Positions 14,017-22,407 of a stretch of 54,827 nt of DNA are shown here, in pieces (within the stretch, counting starts at the first letter, position 1; each line of letters begins with the position of its first letter). The translations under genes and the position numbers were made by a program. The notes beneath the pieces were generated by a model. That model was not told where the DNA came from, ran no database searches, and was given only the letters and a program-made list of their open reading frames with translations. The stretch comes from Streptococcus parasanguinis (lineage in GTDB: Bacteria; Bacillota; Bacilli; Lactobacillales; Streptococcaceae): NCBI RefSeq assembly GCF_019929185.1, contig NZ_JAHZPC010000013.1, positions 1-54,827 on the forward strand, in the 5' to 3' direction.

Positions 14017-15136
14017 ATTTTGACGATTCAGTTTCATCCTTTAAGATCTCTTTCTTCACGCGCACCGTACTCTCATACTCAGCTCCAGCTAAACGGTCAA
14101 ACGGAAAGCGACGATTAAGTAAGACGATGGCAAGAGTCAGAATCAAATACAATAAAAGTGCAAAGAAGAGCAATAAAATCATGGATAGGGTTAAGAGGGA
14201 ATTATCCGTCAAATCGCTGTTCAAGAACGAAATCAAATAGAACAATCCCTGAGGAATCAGATAGAAATAGCCGACTACTAGGATCCCCCGCCAGATGGTG
14301 CGAAGCCATTTTTGCTTTTCAAAATGCAGGCGGAATTTCAGCAAAGCCATTCCCAAGGTTTTGCCCCGCCATAAAGGAAGCAAGCTAAAGTAAACCGCTA
14401 AAACCGCCACATAAGGAATCGTCCCTAAACGCCCAATCAATTCGTAGAGAATAGATACCATCACAAAGTCGATTATGAAAGCAAGACCCATCCGAAGACC
14501 AGATACTCTCGTCCCCACTCGGAAAGAATGCTCGTCGATTTCATCTCGTGTTGGCAGTAACCAAACTAGAAACCAACCAAGCAGGTAGCCCACTCCACCA
14601 CCAGTGGTATTTTGAATGATATCATCGACATCTGCTAGGCGGTAAGGACCCGGATACCTAAAGTAGAGACCTGATAACTGGGTCAGCTCCAAAAAGAGAC
14701 TAAAGAGGACTGTCAGAAGAATCGTTTTCTTAAAACCACACTTGAAATAATAGCGTAGATACATCCCAAAAGGAATCAACATCAGGACATTAAAGGCAGG
14801 CACGTAAAAAGTTGGATGCTTGATGGCCTGAAGCCAAGTGCTTGCCTGCGCTAGATCAAAGGGGCTCTCCTTGAAAAAATCTACCACAAAAGCAAAGGGA
14901 TAAAGATTGATCATTTCCGAGTAGCTGGTATGGATCTTACTAGGATCCGGCAGAGGCAAGACAACCAGCAGATAGACCGTCATCAAGTAAAGCATAAAAG
15001 AATAGAAAATCAGCACCCGCAATTTATTGACCGAGCCATATTTTCGGTAATTCAAAATCATGTAGGGCAAGGTCAGCAAAAATGCCAGGAAAGGAAAGAG
15101 CTGAACAGCCGTCTTAATAGTAGAGATATAGCCCAT
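14015..15136 (-). CDS. VanZ family protein fused to an RDD domain
   Basis: 373-aa polytopic membrane protein. The N-terminal half is VanZ-like with the signature ADVDDIIQNTTGG and several membrane helices (LFPFLAFLLTLPYMIL, IFYSFMLYLMTVYLLVVL). The C-terminal part (from about 215, RVGTRVSGLRMGLAFIID) is an RDD domain with helices such as TIPYVAVLAVYFSLLPL. VanZ proteins confer low teicoplanin resistance in some bacteria; RDD proteins often move ions or small solutes. The physiological role here is unknown. Its stop codon overlaps the edge of repeat copy 2. Confidence 0.85.
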   Translation of the reverse strand: MGYISTIKTAVQLFPFLAFLLTLPYMILNYRKYGSVNKLRVLIFYSFMLYLMTVYLLVVLPLPDPSKIHTSYSEMINLYPFAFVVDFFKESPFDLAQASTWLQAIKHPTFYVPAFNVLMLIPFGMYLRYYFKCGFKKTILLTVLFSLFLELTQLSGLYFRYPGPYRLADVDDIIQNTTGGGVGYLLGWFLVWLLPTRDEIDEHSFRVGTRVSGLRMGLAFIIDFVMVSILYELIGRLGTIPYVAVLAVYFSLLPLWRGKTLGMALLKFRLHFEKQKWLRTIWRGILVVGYFYLIPQGLFYLISFLNSDLTDNSLLTLSMILLLFFALLLYLILTLAIVLLNRRFPFDRLAGAEYESTVRVKKEILKDETESSK

Positions 15137-15158
15137 TGTGTCTCCTTTTTTTCGTTAT

Positions 15159-15194
15159 AAAATCACCCTTTGCACAATGACAAAAGGTGATTTC
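15159..15194 (-). terminator. Hairpin between the rhomboid-like and VanZ-RDD genes
   Basis: AAAATCACCCTTT pairs with AAAAGGTGATTT; on the minus strand it is followed by TTTTATAA, so it is a weak terminator candidate for the rhomboid-like gene. Confidence 0.5.
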
Positions 15195-15273
15195 TTCATT
15201 GATATAGAATATTATACGGCGCAGTGATGGAAGAGTCAAGGAAGCAGGATGAAAATCTCGCTTAAGAGCCAGC

Positions 15274-15870
15274 TTAATAGTTACTTCTCCCCTTCAAGCT
15301 GTTACTTCCAATAAAGACCAATAGATAACTGGCAATCCCTGAAAGGTGCAGCCAAGTCGAGATCCAGCCGGTGATGGCCGGTAAGAGCATGAGGCCAGAT
15401 AGAAAAACTAAGAATAGATAAAACAGTTTTACGGAGAGTGAATACTCTTTCCACATATTTGGTAGGATCAGGACTCCTCCCGTTACAAAGGCATATCCTA
15501 CAGCAGAGATCCCTGTTGCCTGAATGTCCTGCCCTTGCATTAAAAGGTGAAAAACGATGGAAGAGAGAGCTGCCGCCGTCACAAAAACAAGCAAGACATG
15601 TTTGGAGCCTCTTTTCCTTTCCAGTAGTCCGCCAAAAGGTAGAATCATGAGCCCATTTAAAAATAGATGTACCCATAAAAACCAGAGGGGGGCTCCTTTA
15701 CTTCCATGCATCAAGGTTCCACTCATATACTGCCAATAATAAACCGGTTTTGAATGAAAGGCCAATAGGTCGTACATAGCATCCCCATAAAAGGAAGTCA
15801 ACAGGCCGAGCAACAAACAAGTTAAAGACAAAGTACTGACAACGGGGTAGGTTTTGAGGATTCTTTTCAT
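15274..15870 (-). CDS. Rhomboid-like intramembrane protein
   Basis: 198-aa protein with about six membrane helices. Rhomboid-type features: the HLFLNGLMILPFGGLLERKRG segment (His and Asn before the active site), TGISAVGYAFVTGG where rhomboids have the GxS nucleophile motif, and a late His in STWLHLSGIASYLL that could complete the Ser-His dyad. Motifs are imperfect, so protease activity is likely but unproven. The frame is open 18 codons further upstream, but the ATG at 15870 begins the membrane protein proper (MKRILKTYPVVSTLSL) behind GAAGAG and is preferred. Confidence 0.7.
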   Translation of the reverse strand: MKRILKTYPVVSTLSLTCLLLGLLTSFYGDAMYDLLAFHSKPVYYWQYMSGTLMHGSKGAPLWFLWVHLFLNGLMILPFGGLLERKRGSKHVLLVFVTAAALSSIVFHLLMQGQDIQATGISAVGYAFVTGGVLILPNMWKEYSLSVKLFYLFLVFLSGLMLLPAITGWISTWLHLSGIASYLLVFIGSNSLKGRSNY

Positions 15871-16061
15871 GTTTCTCTTCTCTTTTTCAAAAAATAGCGT
15901 TACGATGTATCCATTCACGACCATTATACCATTTATTTTATTGGAGACAGAAAAGTTTTTGGCTTCTTTCGTTATCTTTGCTGGAAATCCTGAAAGTCGT
16001 GACCTATTAGTCGATCAATATTCAGACCTCATCCCTATTATTAGAATGCCGGAGCGGATAT

Positions 16062-16090
16062 TTGACTTTCCATTTCAGAGGGTATATACT
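16062..16090 (+). promoter_or_regulatory. csbD-like promoter
   Basis: -35 TTGACT (16062-16067), 17-bp spacer, -10 TATACT (16085-16090), about 90 nt before the start codon. Confidence 0.8.
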
Positions 16091-16180
16091 TATATTAATC
16101 TGAACTAAACAGTTTTAATTTTTTAAATGAACTGTCTTCAATTCAGATTAAAAAACTATTTACTTAACGGAGGTGGCGCT

Positions 16181-16384
16181 ATGTCATTAGAAGATAAATT
16201 AAACCAAGTTAAAGGTTCTGTTAAGGAAGGTCTCGGTAAAGTAACCGGCGACACAAAAACAGAAGCTGAAGGCGTTGCTGAAAAAGTTGCATCAAAAGCT
16301 AAAGAAGTTGCTGAAGATGCAAAAGAAGCTGTTGAAGGAGCTATCAAGGGCGTGAAGAATATCCTTCACAAAGACGATAAATAA
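16181..16384 (+). CDS. CsbD family stress protein
   Basis: 67-aa, highly charged, Ala/Lys/Glu-rich protein of the CsbD/YjbJ family ([19 protein letters not shown], repeated [14 protein letters not shown] heptads). Family members are abundant general-stress proteins without known biochemical role. A longer frame opens at 16127, but the ATG at 16181 sits behind a strong GGAGGTGG and starts exactly at the family N terminus. Own promoter and strong terminator: monocistronic. Confidence 0.93.
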   Translation: MSLEDKLNQVKGSVKEGLGKVTGDTKTEAEGVAEKVASKAKEVAEDAKEAVEGAIKGVKNILHKDDK

Positions 16385-16397
16385 TCCTTAAAGTTCT

Positions 16398-16453
16398 AAA
16401 ACCACCCTATTTTCTACAGTCCTATTTGACTAGGGAAGATAGGGTGGTTTTTT
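16398..16453 (+). terminator. Rho-independent terminator after csbD-like gene
   Basis: AAAACCACCCTAT (16398-16410) pairs perfectly with ATAGGGTGGTTTT (16439-16451), followed by T residues; an inner TCCTA/TAGGG pairing extends it. Confidence 0.95.
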
Positions 16454-16481
16454 GTTTATTTCTAATTCAGTTCCGGTATAC

Positions 16482-16533
16482 AAAAAGAACACCCCGAAAG
16501 GTGTTCTTTGTAAGTATAGTCATTCTTTCGAAT
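16482..16533. repeat. 52-bp direct repeat, left copy (flanks the malolactic locus)
   Basis: 50 of 52 bases are identical to 21256-21307, same orientation. It includes a terminator-like hairpin GAACACC/GGTGTTC that on the minus strand ends in TTTTT, followed by the shared GTAAGTATAGTCATTC segment. Confidence 0.9.
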
Positions 16534-16579
16534 AACGTTTACTAAATTGTGATACTTTACGAGCTTTTTTCAATCCTAG
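16520..16579 (-). pseudogene. Ribosomal protein S9 C-terminal tail fragment (att-like remnant), left
   Basis: Reading the minus strand gives LGLKKARKVSQFSKRYSKE and a stop. GLKKARK-SQFSKR is the conserved end of streptococcal S9 (rpsI). Upstream, the frame runs on to about 16717 with non-S9, Lys/Arg-rich sequence and no convincing start. Differences from the right fragment at 21504-21551 are mostly synonymous. It looks like a trace of integration into an rpsI 3' end. Confidence 0.6.
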
Positions 16580-16732
16580 TTTGAAAAGTCTGGCTTTTAG
16601 GACTTTCCAAAAGCGCTTGATAGGAAACATCCGAAGAGTTTCTGCCGATTTTGATTTCAAGAAATAGGAATAGATGTATTTAAAATAGTGAAATTTCTTA
16701 ACGCAAAACTTTAAATCCTATCCTCTTCCTTC

Positions 16733-17680
16733 TTATCCTAATAAAGTTTGTAATATTGGAATAACAACGATAAATAGAACCGTACTTAGAGTCACTACAT
16801 TCGTTGAAAACTCAACATCACCTTTTCCTTGATTGGCAAGAATAGGAAGAACCGCTAGAGCAGGTGTTGCTGATTGGATCATAAAGGTCCTAAATTCTGG
16901 TGCTACCATATTTGGAGAGAAGAATTTCAAAACTAGGAGCATGATGACCGGTGCAAGGATAAAACGACCAACCAGTGTGATAATGGTATCCTTATCAAAG
17001 CGAATCGTCTTAAGTCCTGCCTTCGCTAGAACGATACCAATATAGACAAGTGATAATGGCGTTGTTAAACTACCAATATAGGTCAAGGTACTTTCCGCAA
17101 AACTTGGAACAGGAAGACGGAGCACTAAAAAGGCGAGGGCTACGAGAAATCCTAATAAAGGAGCAGGGAAGAGCTTCTTCCAATTAAATTTTTGAGCCTG
17201 TTTTGAAGCCCCTTCTTTACTATCAGACGTCATCAGATAGACACCTAATGTCCAAGTAGATACTGTATTTGTAATATAATACACTAAGAAATAAGGAAGG
17301 GCTTGATTTCCAAACAGAGCGATATTTAAAGGCAAACCAATAAATATGGTATTGGCATTGACAAAGGTATTAATCATGGTTCCTCGGCGTCCTGGGCGCA
17401 CTCTAAAAACTTTCACCGCGATAAAGGCCGCTAGGTAACCAAGAATGAAGGCGATAAACGTATAGAGCAAACCGCCAGACAAGCTAATCAGCTTATCTAA
17501 AGTCAAATATTTAAGAACAGAGGTGAAAATTGCAACGGGCATGGCCACATTCATAATAAGTTTAGACAAGTCATTTCCGAAACTCTCTTGGAACCAACCG
17601 CGGACTTGCAAGAAATAACCAAGAATGATGATGACGATAATGGGTACAATACTCTGAATTGACGTTATAAAGATTTCCAT
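16733..17680 (-). CDS. mleP: Malate permease, auxin-efflux-carrier (AEC) family
   Basis: Membrane carrier that brings L-malate in and probably exports L-lactate during malolactic fermentation. The 315-aa protein has about ten hydrophobic helices in the AEC arrangement (MEIFITSIQSIVPIIVIII start; INTFVNANTIFIGLPLNIALFG in the centre; QSATPALAVLPILANQGKG near the end). The ATG at 17680 has AAGGGAG at a good distance; the 20-codon upstream extension lacks a ribosome site. It lies 83 nt downstream of mleS, probably in one transcript. Confidence 0.88.
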   Translation of the reverse strand: MEIFITSIQSIVPIIVIIILGYFLQVRGWFQESFGNDLSKLIMNVAMPVAIFTSVLKYLTLDKLISLSGGLLYTFIAFILGYLAAFIAVKVFRVRPGRRGTMINTFVNANTIFIGLPLNIALFGNQALPYFLVYYITNTVSTWTLGVYLMTSDSKEGASKQAQKFNWKKLFPAPLLGFLVALAFLVLRLPVPSFAESTLTYIGSLTTPLSLVYIGIVLAKAGLKTIRFDKDTIITLVGRFILAPVIMLLVLKFFSPNMVAPEFRTFMIQSATPALAVLPILANQGKGDVEFSTNVVTLSTVLFIVVIPILQTLLG

Positions 17681-17763
17681 AGTCTCCCTTTCTATATAAT
17701 AGGACATACAGCAAAAGGCGTACGAGGCATCCAGCCGCACTCGTACACCCCAATTAAATTTAC

Positions 17764-19389
17764 TTATTTATACTCTGGATACCACTTCAAATCACGAACT
17801 GCTTTGGCCATATCTGTTTCCTTAGCGCGTGCAAGACCTTGCTCTTGCGCTTTTTTAGCGACTGCTTCTGCTACTTTAATAGAAACTTCTGCTACATACT
17901 TGAACGGTGGCAAGACAGGAGCTCCTGGTTGGCCTGGATTGACAATACCACTCAATGAATGAGCCGCTGCTCCAATCATTTCATCAGTCAAAAGACTTGC
18001 TTCAGAAGCCAGCATACCTAGACCAAGACCTGGGTAAATCAAGGCATTATTGGCTTGACCAATCACATAGTCGACACCTTTATAAGAAACTGTATCAGCA
18101 GGAATTCCTGTTGCGACAAAAGCTTTACCATCTGACCATTCAATCAAATCTTTGGCACTAGCTTCTGCTAGTTTGGTTGGATTTGACAAAGGGAAAATCA
18201 TCGGACGTTCTGTATTTTCACACATAGCTTCTACTATTTCTTTAGTGAAGGTATTAGGTTGTGTTGAAGTTCCTACAAGAATGGTTGGCTTCACAGTTTT
18301 CACTACTTCAAGCAGGTCAGTCAACTTGTCTGCGTTACTAAAATCAGCACGTTTCTTAGCAAACGGTTTTTGTTCAGGGGTTAGGTCATCCATGTCATCA
18401 AAGAGAAGACCTTGTTTATCAACCATAAAGAAACGTTTATAGGCTTCTTCTTCAGAAAGACCTTCACTCACCATTTCACGAAGAACACGAGAAGCAATTC
18501 CTGCACCCGCAGTACCACCACCATAGCAGAGATAAACTTGATCTGTTAATTTTTCACCACTAATATCCAGTGAACCAAAGATACCACCTAGGGTAACGAT
18601 TCCTGTACCTTGAATATCATCATTAAAAGTTGGAATTTGTTTCCGGTATTTTTCAAGGATGTTGGCAGCATTCAAGCGGCCGAAGTCTTCCCAGTGAAGG
18701 TAGAGTTTAGGAAAGAGACGTTCTGCTGTTTGAACAAATTGGTCAATAAAGTCGTAGTAACGATCTCCGCGAACCCGTTCGTGACGATTTCCTAAGTAAT
18801 TAGGATTGTTACGAAGTTCTTCACGGTTAGTCCCTGCATCGATAACTAAAGGAAGGACCATAGAAGGATCGATTCCAGCAGCACCCGTATAGACCATCAA
18901 TTTCCCGACAGAAATATCGACACCATTTGTTCCCCAGTCACCGATTCCAAGGATTCCTTCTGCATCTGTTACAACAATGAGACGAATCTCGTGATCCCCA
19001 GCAGCATTTTTCAAAGTGGCTTCAATATTTTCAGGATGATTGATATCAAGATATCCCGCATATTGGGGATCTACAAAGAGGTCACTATAGCCTTCAATGG
19101 TATCTGCAATGGTTGGATCGTATACAATTGGATTGAATTCCTCCAAATGTTGAGAAAAGAGGTAATAGAAAAGAGTCCGGTTGGTATTAAAAATTTCCAT
19201 TAGGAAAAGACGCTTTTCCAAATCATTGGCTTTTGTTTGCATTTGCGCATAAGTTTGCGCTGCTTGTTCTTCAATCGTTTGAACATACGGTGGCAGTAAA
19301 CCAATAAGACCTAGTTCCTTTCGCTCCTCTAAGGTAAAGGCAGTACCTTTATTGAGGAAAGGGTTGTTTAAAATATCATGTGCAGTCAT
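17764..19389 (-). CDS. mleS: Malolactic enzyme (L-malate to L-lactate + CO2)
   Basis: NAD- and Mn-dependent malolactic enzyme of 541 aa, cytoplasmic; it converts L-malate directly to L-lactate, consuming a proton and supporting acid tolerance. Malic-enzyme family features: [16 protein letters not shown] N terminus ([21 protein letters not shown]), [23 protein letters not shown] block ([20 protein letters not shown]), [14 protein letters not shown] metal/substrate region and the NAD fold [20 protein letters not shown] precedes the ATG. Neighbours mleP and mleR support malolactic rather than malic-enzyme function. Confidence 0.95.
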   Translation of the reverse strand: MTAHDILNNPFLNKGTAFTLEERKELGLIGLLPPYVQTIEEQAAQTYAQMQTKANDLEKRLFLMEIFNTNRTLFYYLFSQHLEEFNPIVYDPTIADTIEGYSDLFVDPQYAGYLDINHPENIEATLKNAAGDHEIRLIVVTDAEGILGIGDWGTNGVDISVGKLMVYTGAAGIDPSMVLPLVIDAGTNREELRNNPNYLGNRHERVRGDRYYDFIDQFVQTAERLFPKLYLHWEDFGRLNAANILEKYRKQIPTFNDDIQGTGIVTLGGIFGSLDISGEKLTDQVYLCYGGGTAGAGIASRVLREMVSEGLSEEEAYKRFFMVDKQGLLFDDMDDLTPEQKPFAKKRADFSNADKLTDLLEVVKTVKPTILVGTSTQPNTFTKEIVEAMCENTERPMIFPLSNPTKLAEASAKDLIEWSDGKAFVATGIPADTVSYKGVDYVIGQANNALIYPGLGLGMLASEASLLTDEMIGAAAHSLSGIVNPGQPGAPVLPPFKYVAEVSIKVAEAVAKKAQEQGLARAKETDMAKAVRDLKWYPEYK

Positions 19390-19412
19390 AGTGCAACCTC
19401 CTTTTTATTTCT

Positions 19413-19418
19413 ATTATA
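19413..19418 (-). promoter_or_regulatory. mleS promoter -10
   Basis: Minus-strand TATAAT 23 nt before the mleS start. No good -35 is visible at 16-18 bp, as expected for a promoter that needs an activator such as MleR. Confidence 0.6.
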
Positions 19419-19749
19419 CCACTTAAAATGAATTGTTCGGAAAACTTTGTTGTTTAAAAAATACGATTGTATCCGCATATGTTATAATGAGTCTACGAGA
19501 ACAATTTTCTAATAAGCTCTTTTATACTTAAAACACTATTATTGATGATACTTCAAGTTGTTATATTTTATAAAGTTCTGAAGTCATGAAACTCTCGATG
19601 AGCACTCTTTACTAAAAGTTTTCAAGTATAGCAAAATAATCATACAAATTGGCAATCCTAATTAAAATTAATATCATATAAGTTTATTAAACAATACTTT
19701 GTACTTTTTAATGTGTTTTTTTGTCATGCAAAACTTGTATTCTATTTAT
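19419..19749. other. Intergenic region between mleS and the XRE regulator
   Basis: A+T-rich spacer. An extended -10 (TGTTATAAT) reading rightwards lies near 19479-19487, followed by about 260 nt of leader without an obvious ORF. A closer promoter-like TTGTCA..TATTTA directly abuts the XRE gene start. No other structure seen. Confidence 0.4.
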
Positions 19750-20100
19750 ATGACAAATAAAAACTATTTACAACACTATATTTCCCAAAAAGTGAAATAT
19801 TTTCGAACACAAAACAAAATGAGCCAGGAAGAACTTTCGGAACTAGCGGGACTTGGGCTTAAGTATATCAACCAACTCGAAAACCAAAATGTGAATCTGA
19901 CCATTCACAGTCTTGAAAAAGTGATTGACGCCCTAGAGATGACCCCAGAGGAATTTTTCAATTTTGATAGTCTTGAATCAACCTCTGATAAGACTGACAG
20001 TCTTTCACTCAAAAGAATCAACATGAAGATTAAACAGCTCCCTATTGATAAACGAGAAAAGATGTTGGTCATTTTTGAAAGTATCTTAGATAATCTTTGA
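19750..20100 (+). CDS. XRE-family transcriptional regulator
   Basis: 116-aa protein with an N-terminal helix-turn-helix (QNKMSQEELSELAGLGLKYINQLENQ, about residues 20-45) and a small C-terminal helical part (INMKIKQLPIDKREKMLVIFESIL). The frame is open to 19699, but ATG at 19750 begins the conserved part; no clear ribosome site is seen, so initiation may be near-leaderless. It is strikingly similar in layout to the XRE protein at 47898-48224. Target unknown; its position between mleS and mleR suggests a local role. Confidence 0.75.
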   Translation: MTNKNYLQHYISQKVKYFRTQNKMSQEELSELAGLGLKYINQLENQNVNLTIHSLEKVIDALEMTPEEFFNFDSLESTSDKTDSLSLKRINMKIKQLPIDKREKMLVIFESILDNL

Positions 20101-20221
20101 GATTCCTGACTCACTTACATTTTAACCAGCGAATACTCGTATAGTCAAATTGTAGGATTCGGATAAAATTTATTTATCTGGTGATTTCCAATTTTTCTCC
20201 AATTAATGAAAGTGAGCCCAT

Positions 20222-21100
20222 ATGAATTTAAAAGATCTACAATATTTTTATGACCTCTGCCAGCTTCAATCCTATACGGAAGTAGCAAAACAACACAAAG
20301 TCAGCCAACCATCTATTTCTTATGCCATCAAGCGCTTAGAAGAATCTTTTAATTGCAAATTGATTCACCATGATCCTTCACATCGTTCCTTTAAACTCAC
20401 TCCTCAAGGGCAAATCCTTCTAAAGCATACAGAAAAGATCTTACCTGAGCTTATTTCTACTCGCAAAGAAATTAATCGCTCCTTGGCACAATACTCTACT
20501 GTAGGATTCCCTCCTATTATCATTCAATATCTCTTTGCTGCCTTAAACGAAAAAGATAAATTCGATTTTTTAAAAAAGGTACGCCCTATCCGCGGTGGCT
20601 CCGTAGAGTTATTAAATCTTCTCCTCAAGGGAGACCTTGATGCAAGCCTACTCGGCTTGATTGAACCACTCAATCATCCTTCAATAGAGACACATGAACT
20701 CTTTCATAAAGAACTGTATGTCGTTTTATCTAAGAACCATCCTCTTGCTACTGCTGCTTCCCTCACTTTTGAAGATTTAGTAGATCAATCCTTTATACTT
20801 TTAGACGAACACTTTGTTCACCTGAAAGCTTTTGAACTACTTAATCTAAAGTATCAAAACAAGGCAGAAATATTCTTTAAGAGTGACGACATTGTCATCA
20901 TTAAAGAACTTTTAAAGAAAGGGATTGGCGTTAGTTTACTGGCTGATATCGCACTTTCTGATGAAGATGATGATTTAATAAAAATCCCTCTAATACCGGA
21001 GGACCAGATAACATTTACAGTTTATTACGCTTATCTCAAATCAGCTACACTGTCATCAGAAGTAGAAGCCTTATTTAATCTCATTAGATCATATGAATAG
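20222..21100 (+). CDS. mleR: LysR-type regulator of malolactic fermentation
   Basis: 292-aa LysR-family protein: N-terminal winged HTH (MNLKDLQYFYDLCQLQSYTEVAK; KVSQPSISYAIKRLEESFNC) and a C-terminal effector domain of two alpha/beta subdomains. In lactic acid bacteria MleR activates mleS-mleP in response to malate or low pH; this assignment rests on the neighbourhood. It is divergent from mleSP, ends 21100 and is followed by a strong terminator. Confidence 0.85.
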   Translation: MNLKDLQYFYDLCQLQSYTEVAKQHKVSQPSISYAIKRLEESFNCKLIHHDPSHRSFKLTPQGQILLKHTEKILPELISTRKEINRSLAQYSTVGFPPIIIQYLFAALNEKDKFDFLKKVRPIRGGSVELLNLLLKGDLDASLLGLIEPLNHPSIETHELFHKELYVVLSKNHPLATAASLTFEDLVDQSFILLDEHFVHLKAFELLNLKYQNKAEIFFKSDDIVIIKELLKKGIGVSLLADIALSDEDDDLIKIPLIPEDQITFTVYYAYLKSATLSSEVEALFNLIRSYE

Positions 21101-21101
21101 A

Positions 21102-21143
21102 AAAAAACTCTAACTATCAACTACCTGATAGCTAGAGTTTTTT
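21102..21143 (+). terminator. Rho-independent terminator after mleR
   Basis: AAAAAACTCTA (21102-21112) pairs with TAGAGTTTTTT (21133-21143); an inner CTATCA/TGATAG pair extends the stem. Confidence 0.95.
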
Positions 21144-21255
21144 ACATTATAGGTCTTAGACTAAAGCGTGAAGAAATAGGATATGATCGTCGAATTTTTC
21201 ATTTACCTGATACCCTTCAAGGAGATTCCTAATTATAAATCTACAAGATGTCAAT

Positions 21256-21307
21256 AAAAAGAACACCCCGAAAGGTGCTCTGTGTAAGTATAGTCATTCT
21301 TTCGAAT
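21256..21307. repeat. 52-bp direct repeat, right copy
   Basis: Same as 16482-16533 with two substitutions. Together they bracket the 4.7-kb malolactic segment. The following 120 bp (to 21430) hold only short hairpins (GCATA/TATGC, GCGACT/AGTCGC). Confidence 0.9.
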
Positions 21308-21443
21308 GAATGTTTTGAGTGCAGTGGTTGCCATCCAATTAAACATCGCTTCGCTTGTTTTCCTGGGGCAACTGTGCATAGCATATCTCTATGCGACTAA
21401 AGTCGCTAGAGCTATCCTAATTGCGCACCGCCAGTTCTCAAAC

Positions 21444-21475
21444 AAAAAAACACCTTGCAAGTTGCAAAGTGTTTT
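21444..21475 (-). terminator. rpsI-type terminator
   Basis: On the minus strand ACACTTTGCA pairs with TGCAAGGTGT and runs into TTTTTTT. It directly follows the S9 tail fragment, in the position of the native rpsI terminator. A 14-15 bp inverted repeat (GCCAGTTCTC.. at 21430-21443 and 21509-21523) encloses it. Confidence 0.85.
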
Positions 21476-21503
21476 CGTTTGTATTGTGCTGTCCAGCAAC
21501 GAA

Positions 21504-21551
21504 TTAACGTTTAGAGAACTGGCTAGCTTTACGAGCTTTCTTAAGACCTGG
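21504..21551 (-). pseudogene. 3' end of rpsI (S9 tail), probable island attachment site
   Basis: Encodes PGLKKARKASQFSKR plus stop, the exact type of C terminus found in streptococcal ribosomal protein S9. Homology stops at the CCA of Pro; upstream sequence is unrelated. This is what remains of an rpsI 3' end after integration of an element that restores the full gene at its other end. The strand fits an intact rpsI to the right of the window. Confidence 0.8.
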
Positions 21552-21565
21552 TTGGAAACACTTTT

Positions 21566-21728
21566 ATTTGAATAAGTTTCAATATCCGCTTAAAATCAAT
21601 GTTTTCCCACGTTTTCAGAAAGAATAATTTCATCTAATTTGAATATATTTCATTTGAATGGTGTGAATTTTACCCTAAAAATACACAAATTGAGCTAGAT
21701 TTTACCAAAAAGTTCACACCATTTGAAT
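21566..21728 (+). repeat. Four ATTTGAAT direct repeats and an inverted repeat next to the att core
   Basis: ATTTGAAT at 21566, 21637, 21652 and 21721, all in the same orientation within 165 bp of the S9 tail. Two of them border a perfect ATGGTGTGAA (21658-21667)/TTCACACCAT (21713-21722) pair. This arrangement resembles integrase arm-type sites at an element end. Confidence 0.6.
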
Positions 21729-21770
21729 TGTTATTGTTTTGTACATTTGATATACGGAGTGCATTATAAA

Positions 21771-22361
21771 TTATCTCAAATATCTCTCAATATACTCTAC
21801 GAAGATAAAAGGTTCTATATCTTTATAAGCGAGACCTTTAGATAGAGTAAGGCATTGTTTTGCTGTGCCTTTTCCTGGTCGATGGTAAAACGTTCTAATC
21901 CCTTGAAGGAATATTCCAAAACGCGAATGACGTTCCGAGGTTGTCATCTCATCTAAATATTTGTCAACAGCTAAAGCGAATACATTTCCATAATACCTAT
22001 CATCGTCAAATCTTGTTCTAGCCATATAATCTTGAATGTCATAGAGCATAGATTTCATATTTCGATAATTGGGTGCTCCCACCAATGCTCGACTAGCTCT
22101 ATTTATACCATCAACATAACTGTAAGCATCATTTAATTGACCAAAATCCCAAAACCTTTTAGAATCAAAATACTTATACTCCATATCTAGTTGTGATTTT
22201 AATATTCTTAAAATGGACAGTGCTGTACTGTCATCTTTATTTTTTATTGCCACATAAGCTTCTTCTACTCCAGTATTATAAAAATCAATATGTTGATTGA
22301 TTTCATAGCCTAAAATTCCTGTAATATCAAATTCAAGTAAATCATTTTCCAATGTAATCAT
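21771..22361 (-). CDS. Hypothetical protein, last gene of the PezAT-Gabija-like operon
   Basis: 196-aa cytoplasmic protein without a recognised domain, signal peptide or membrane segment. It is predicted largely helical, with notable stretches DIQDYMARTRFDDDRYYGNVF and HRPGKGTAKQCLTLSKG. It starts 46 nt after gajB on the same strand, so it is probably co-transcribed with the defence genes and may be an accessory or immunity component; that is inference from position only. Confidence 0.6.
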   Translation of the reverse strand: MITLENDLLEFDITGILGYEINQHIDFYNTGVEEAYVAIKNKDDSTALSILRILKSQLDMEYKYFDSKRFWDFGQLNDAYSYVDGINRASRALVGAPNYRNMKSMLYDIQDYMARTRFDDDRYYGNVFALAVDKYLDEMTTSERHSRFGIFLQGIRTFYHRPGKGTAKQCLTLSKGLAYKDIEPFIFVEYIERYLR

Positions 22362-22407
22362 AATTGCTCCTTCAACTTTCAGTTCAACAATTGTTAAAGT
22401 TTATTTA

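Noticed and set aside
16127..16180. N-terminal extension of the CsbD-like protein
   Set aside because: The strong GGAGGTGG lies inside the extension and directs the ATG at 16181, which matches the family start.
16580..16717. A small functional gene ending in the left S9 tail
   Set aside because: The in-frame upstream part has no start with a ribosome site and no recognisable domain; kept only as a remnant.
21308..21430. tRNA or structured RNA between the 52-bp repeat and the rpsI terminator
   Set aside because: Only short separate hairpins; no cloverleaf, anticodon arm or CCA-type end could be drawn.
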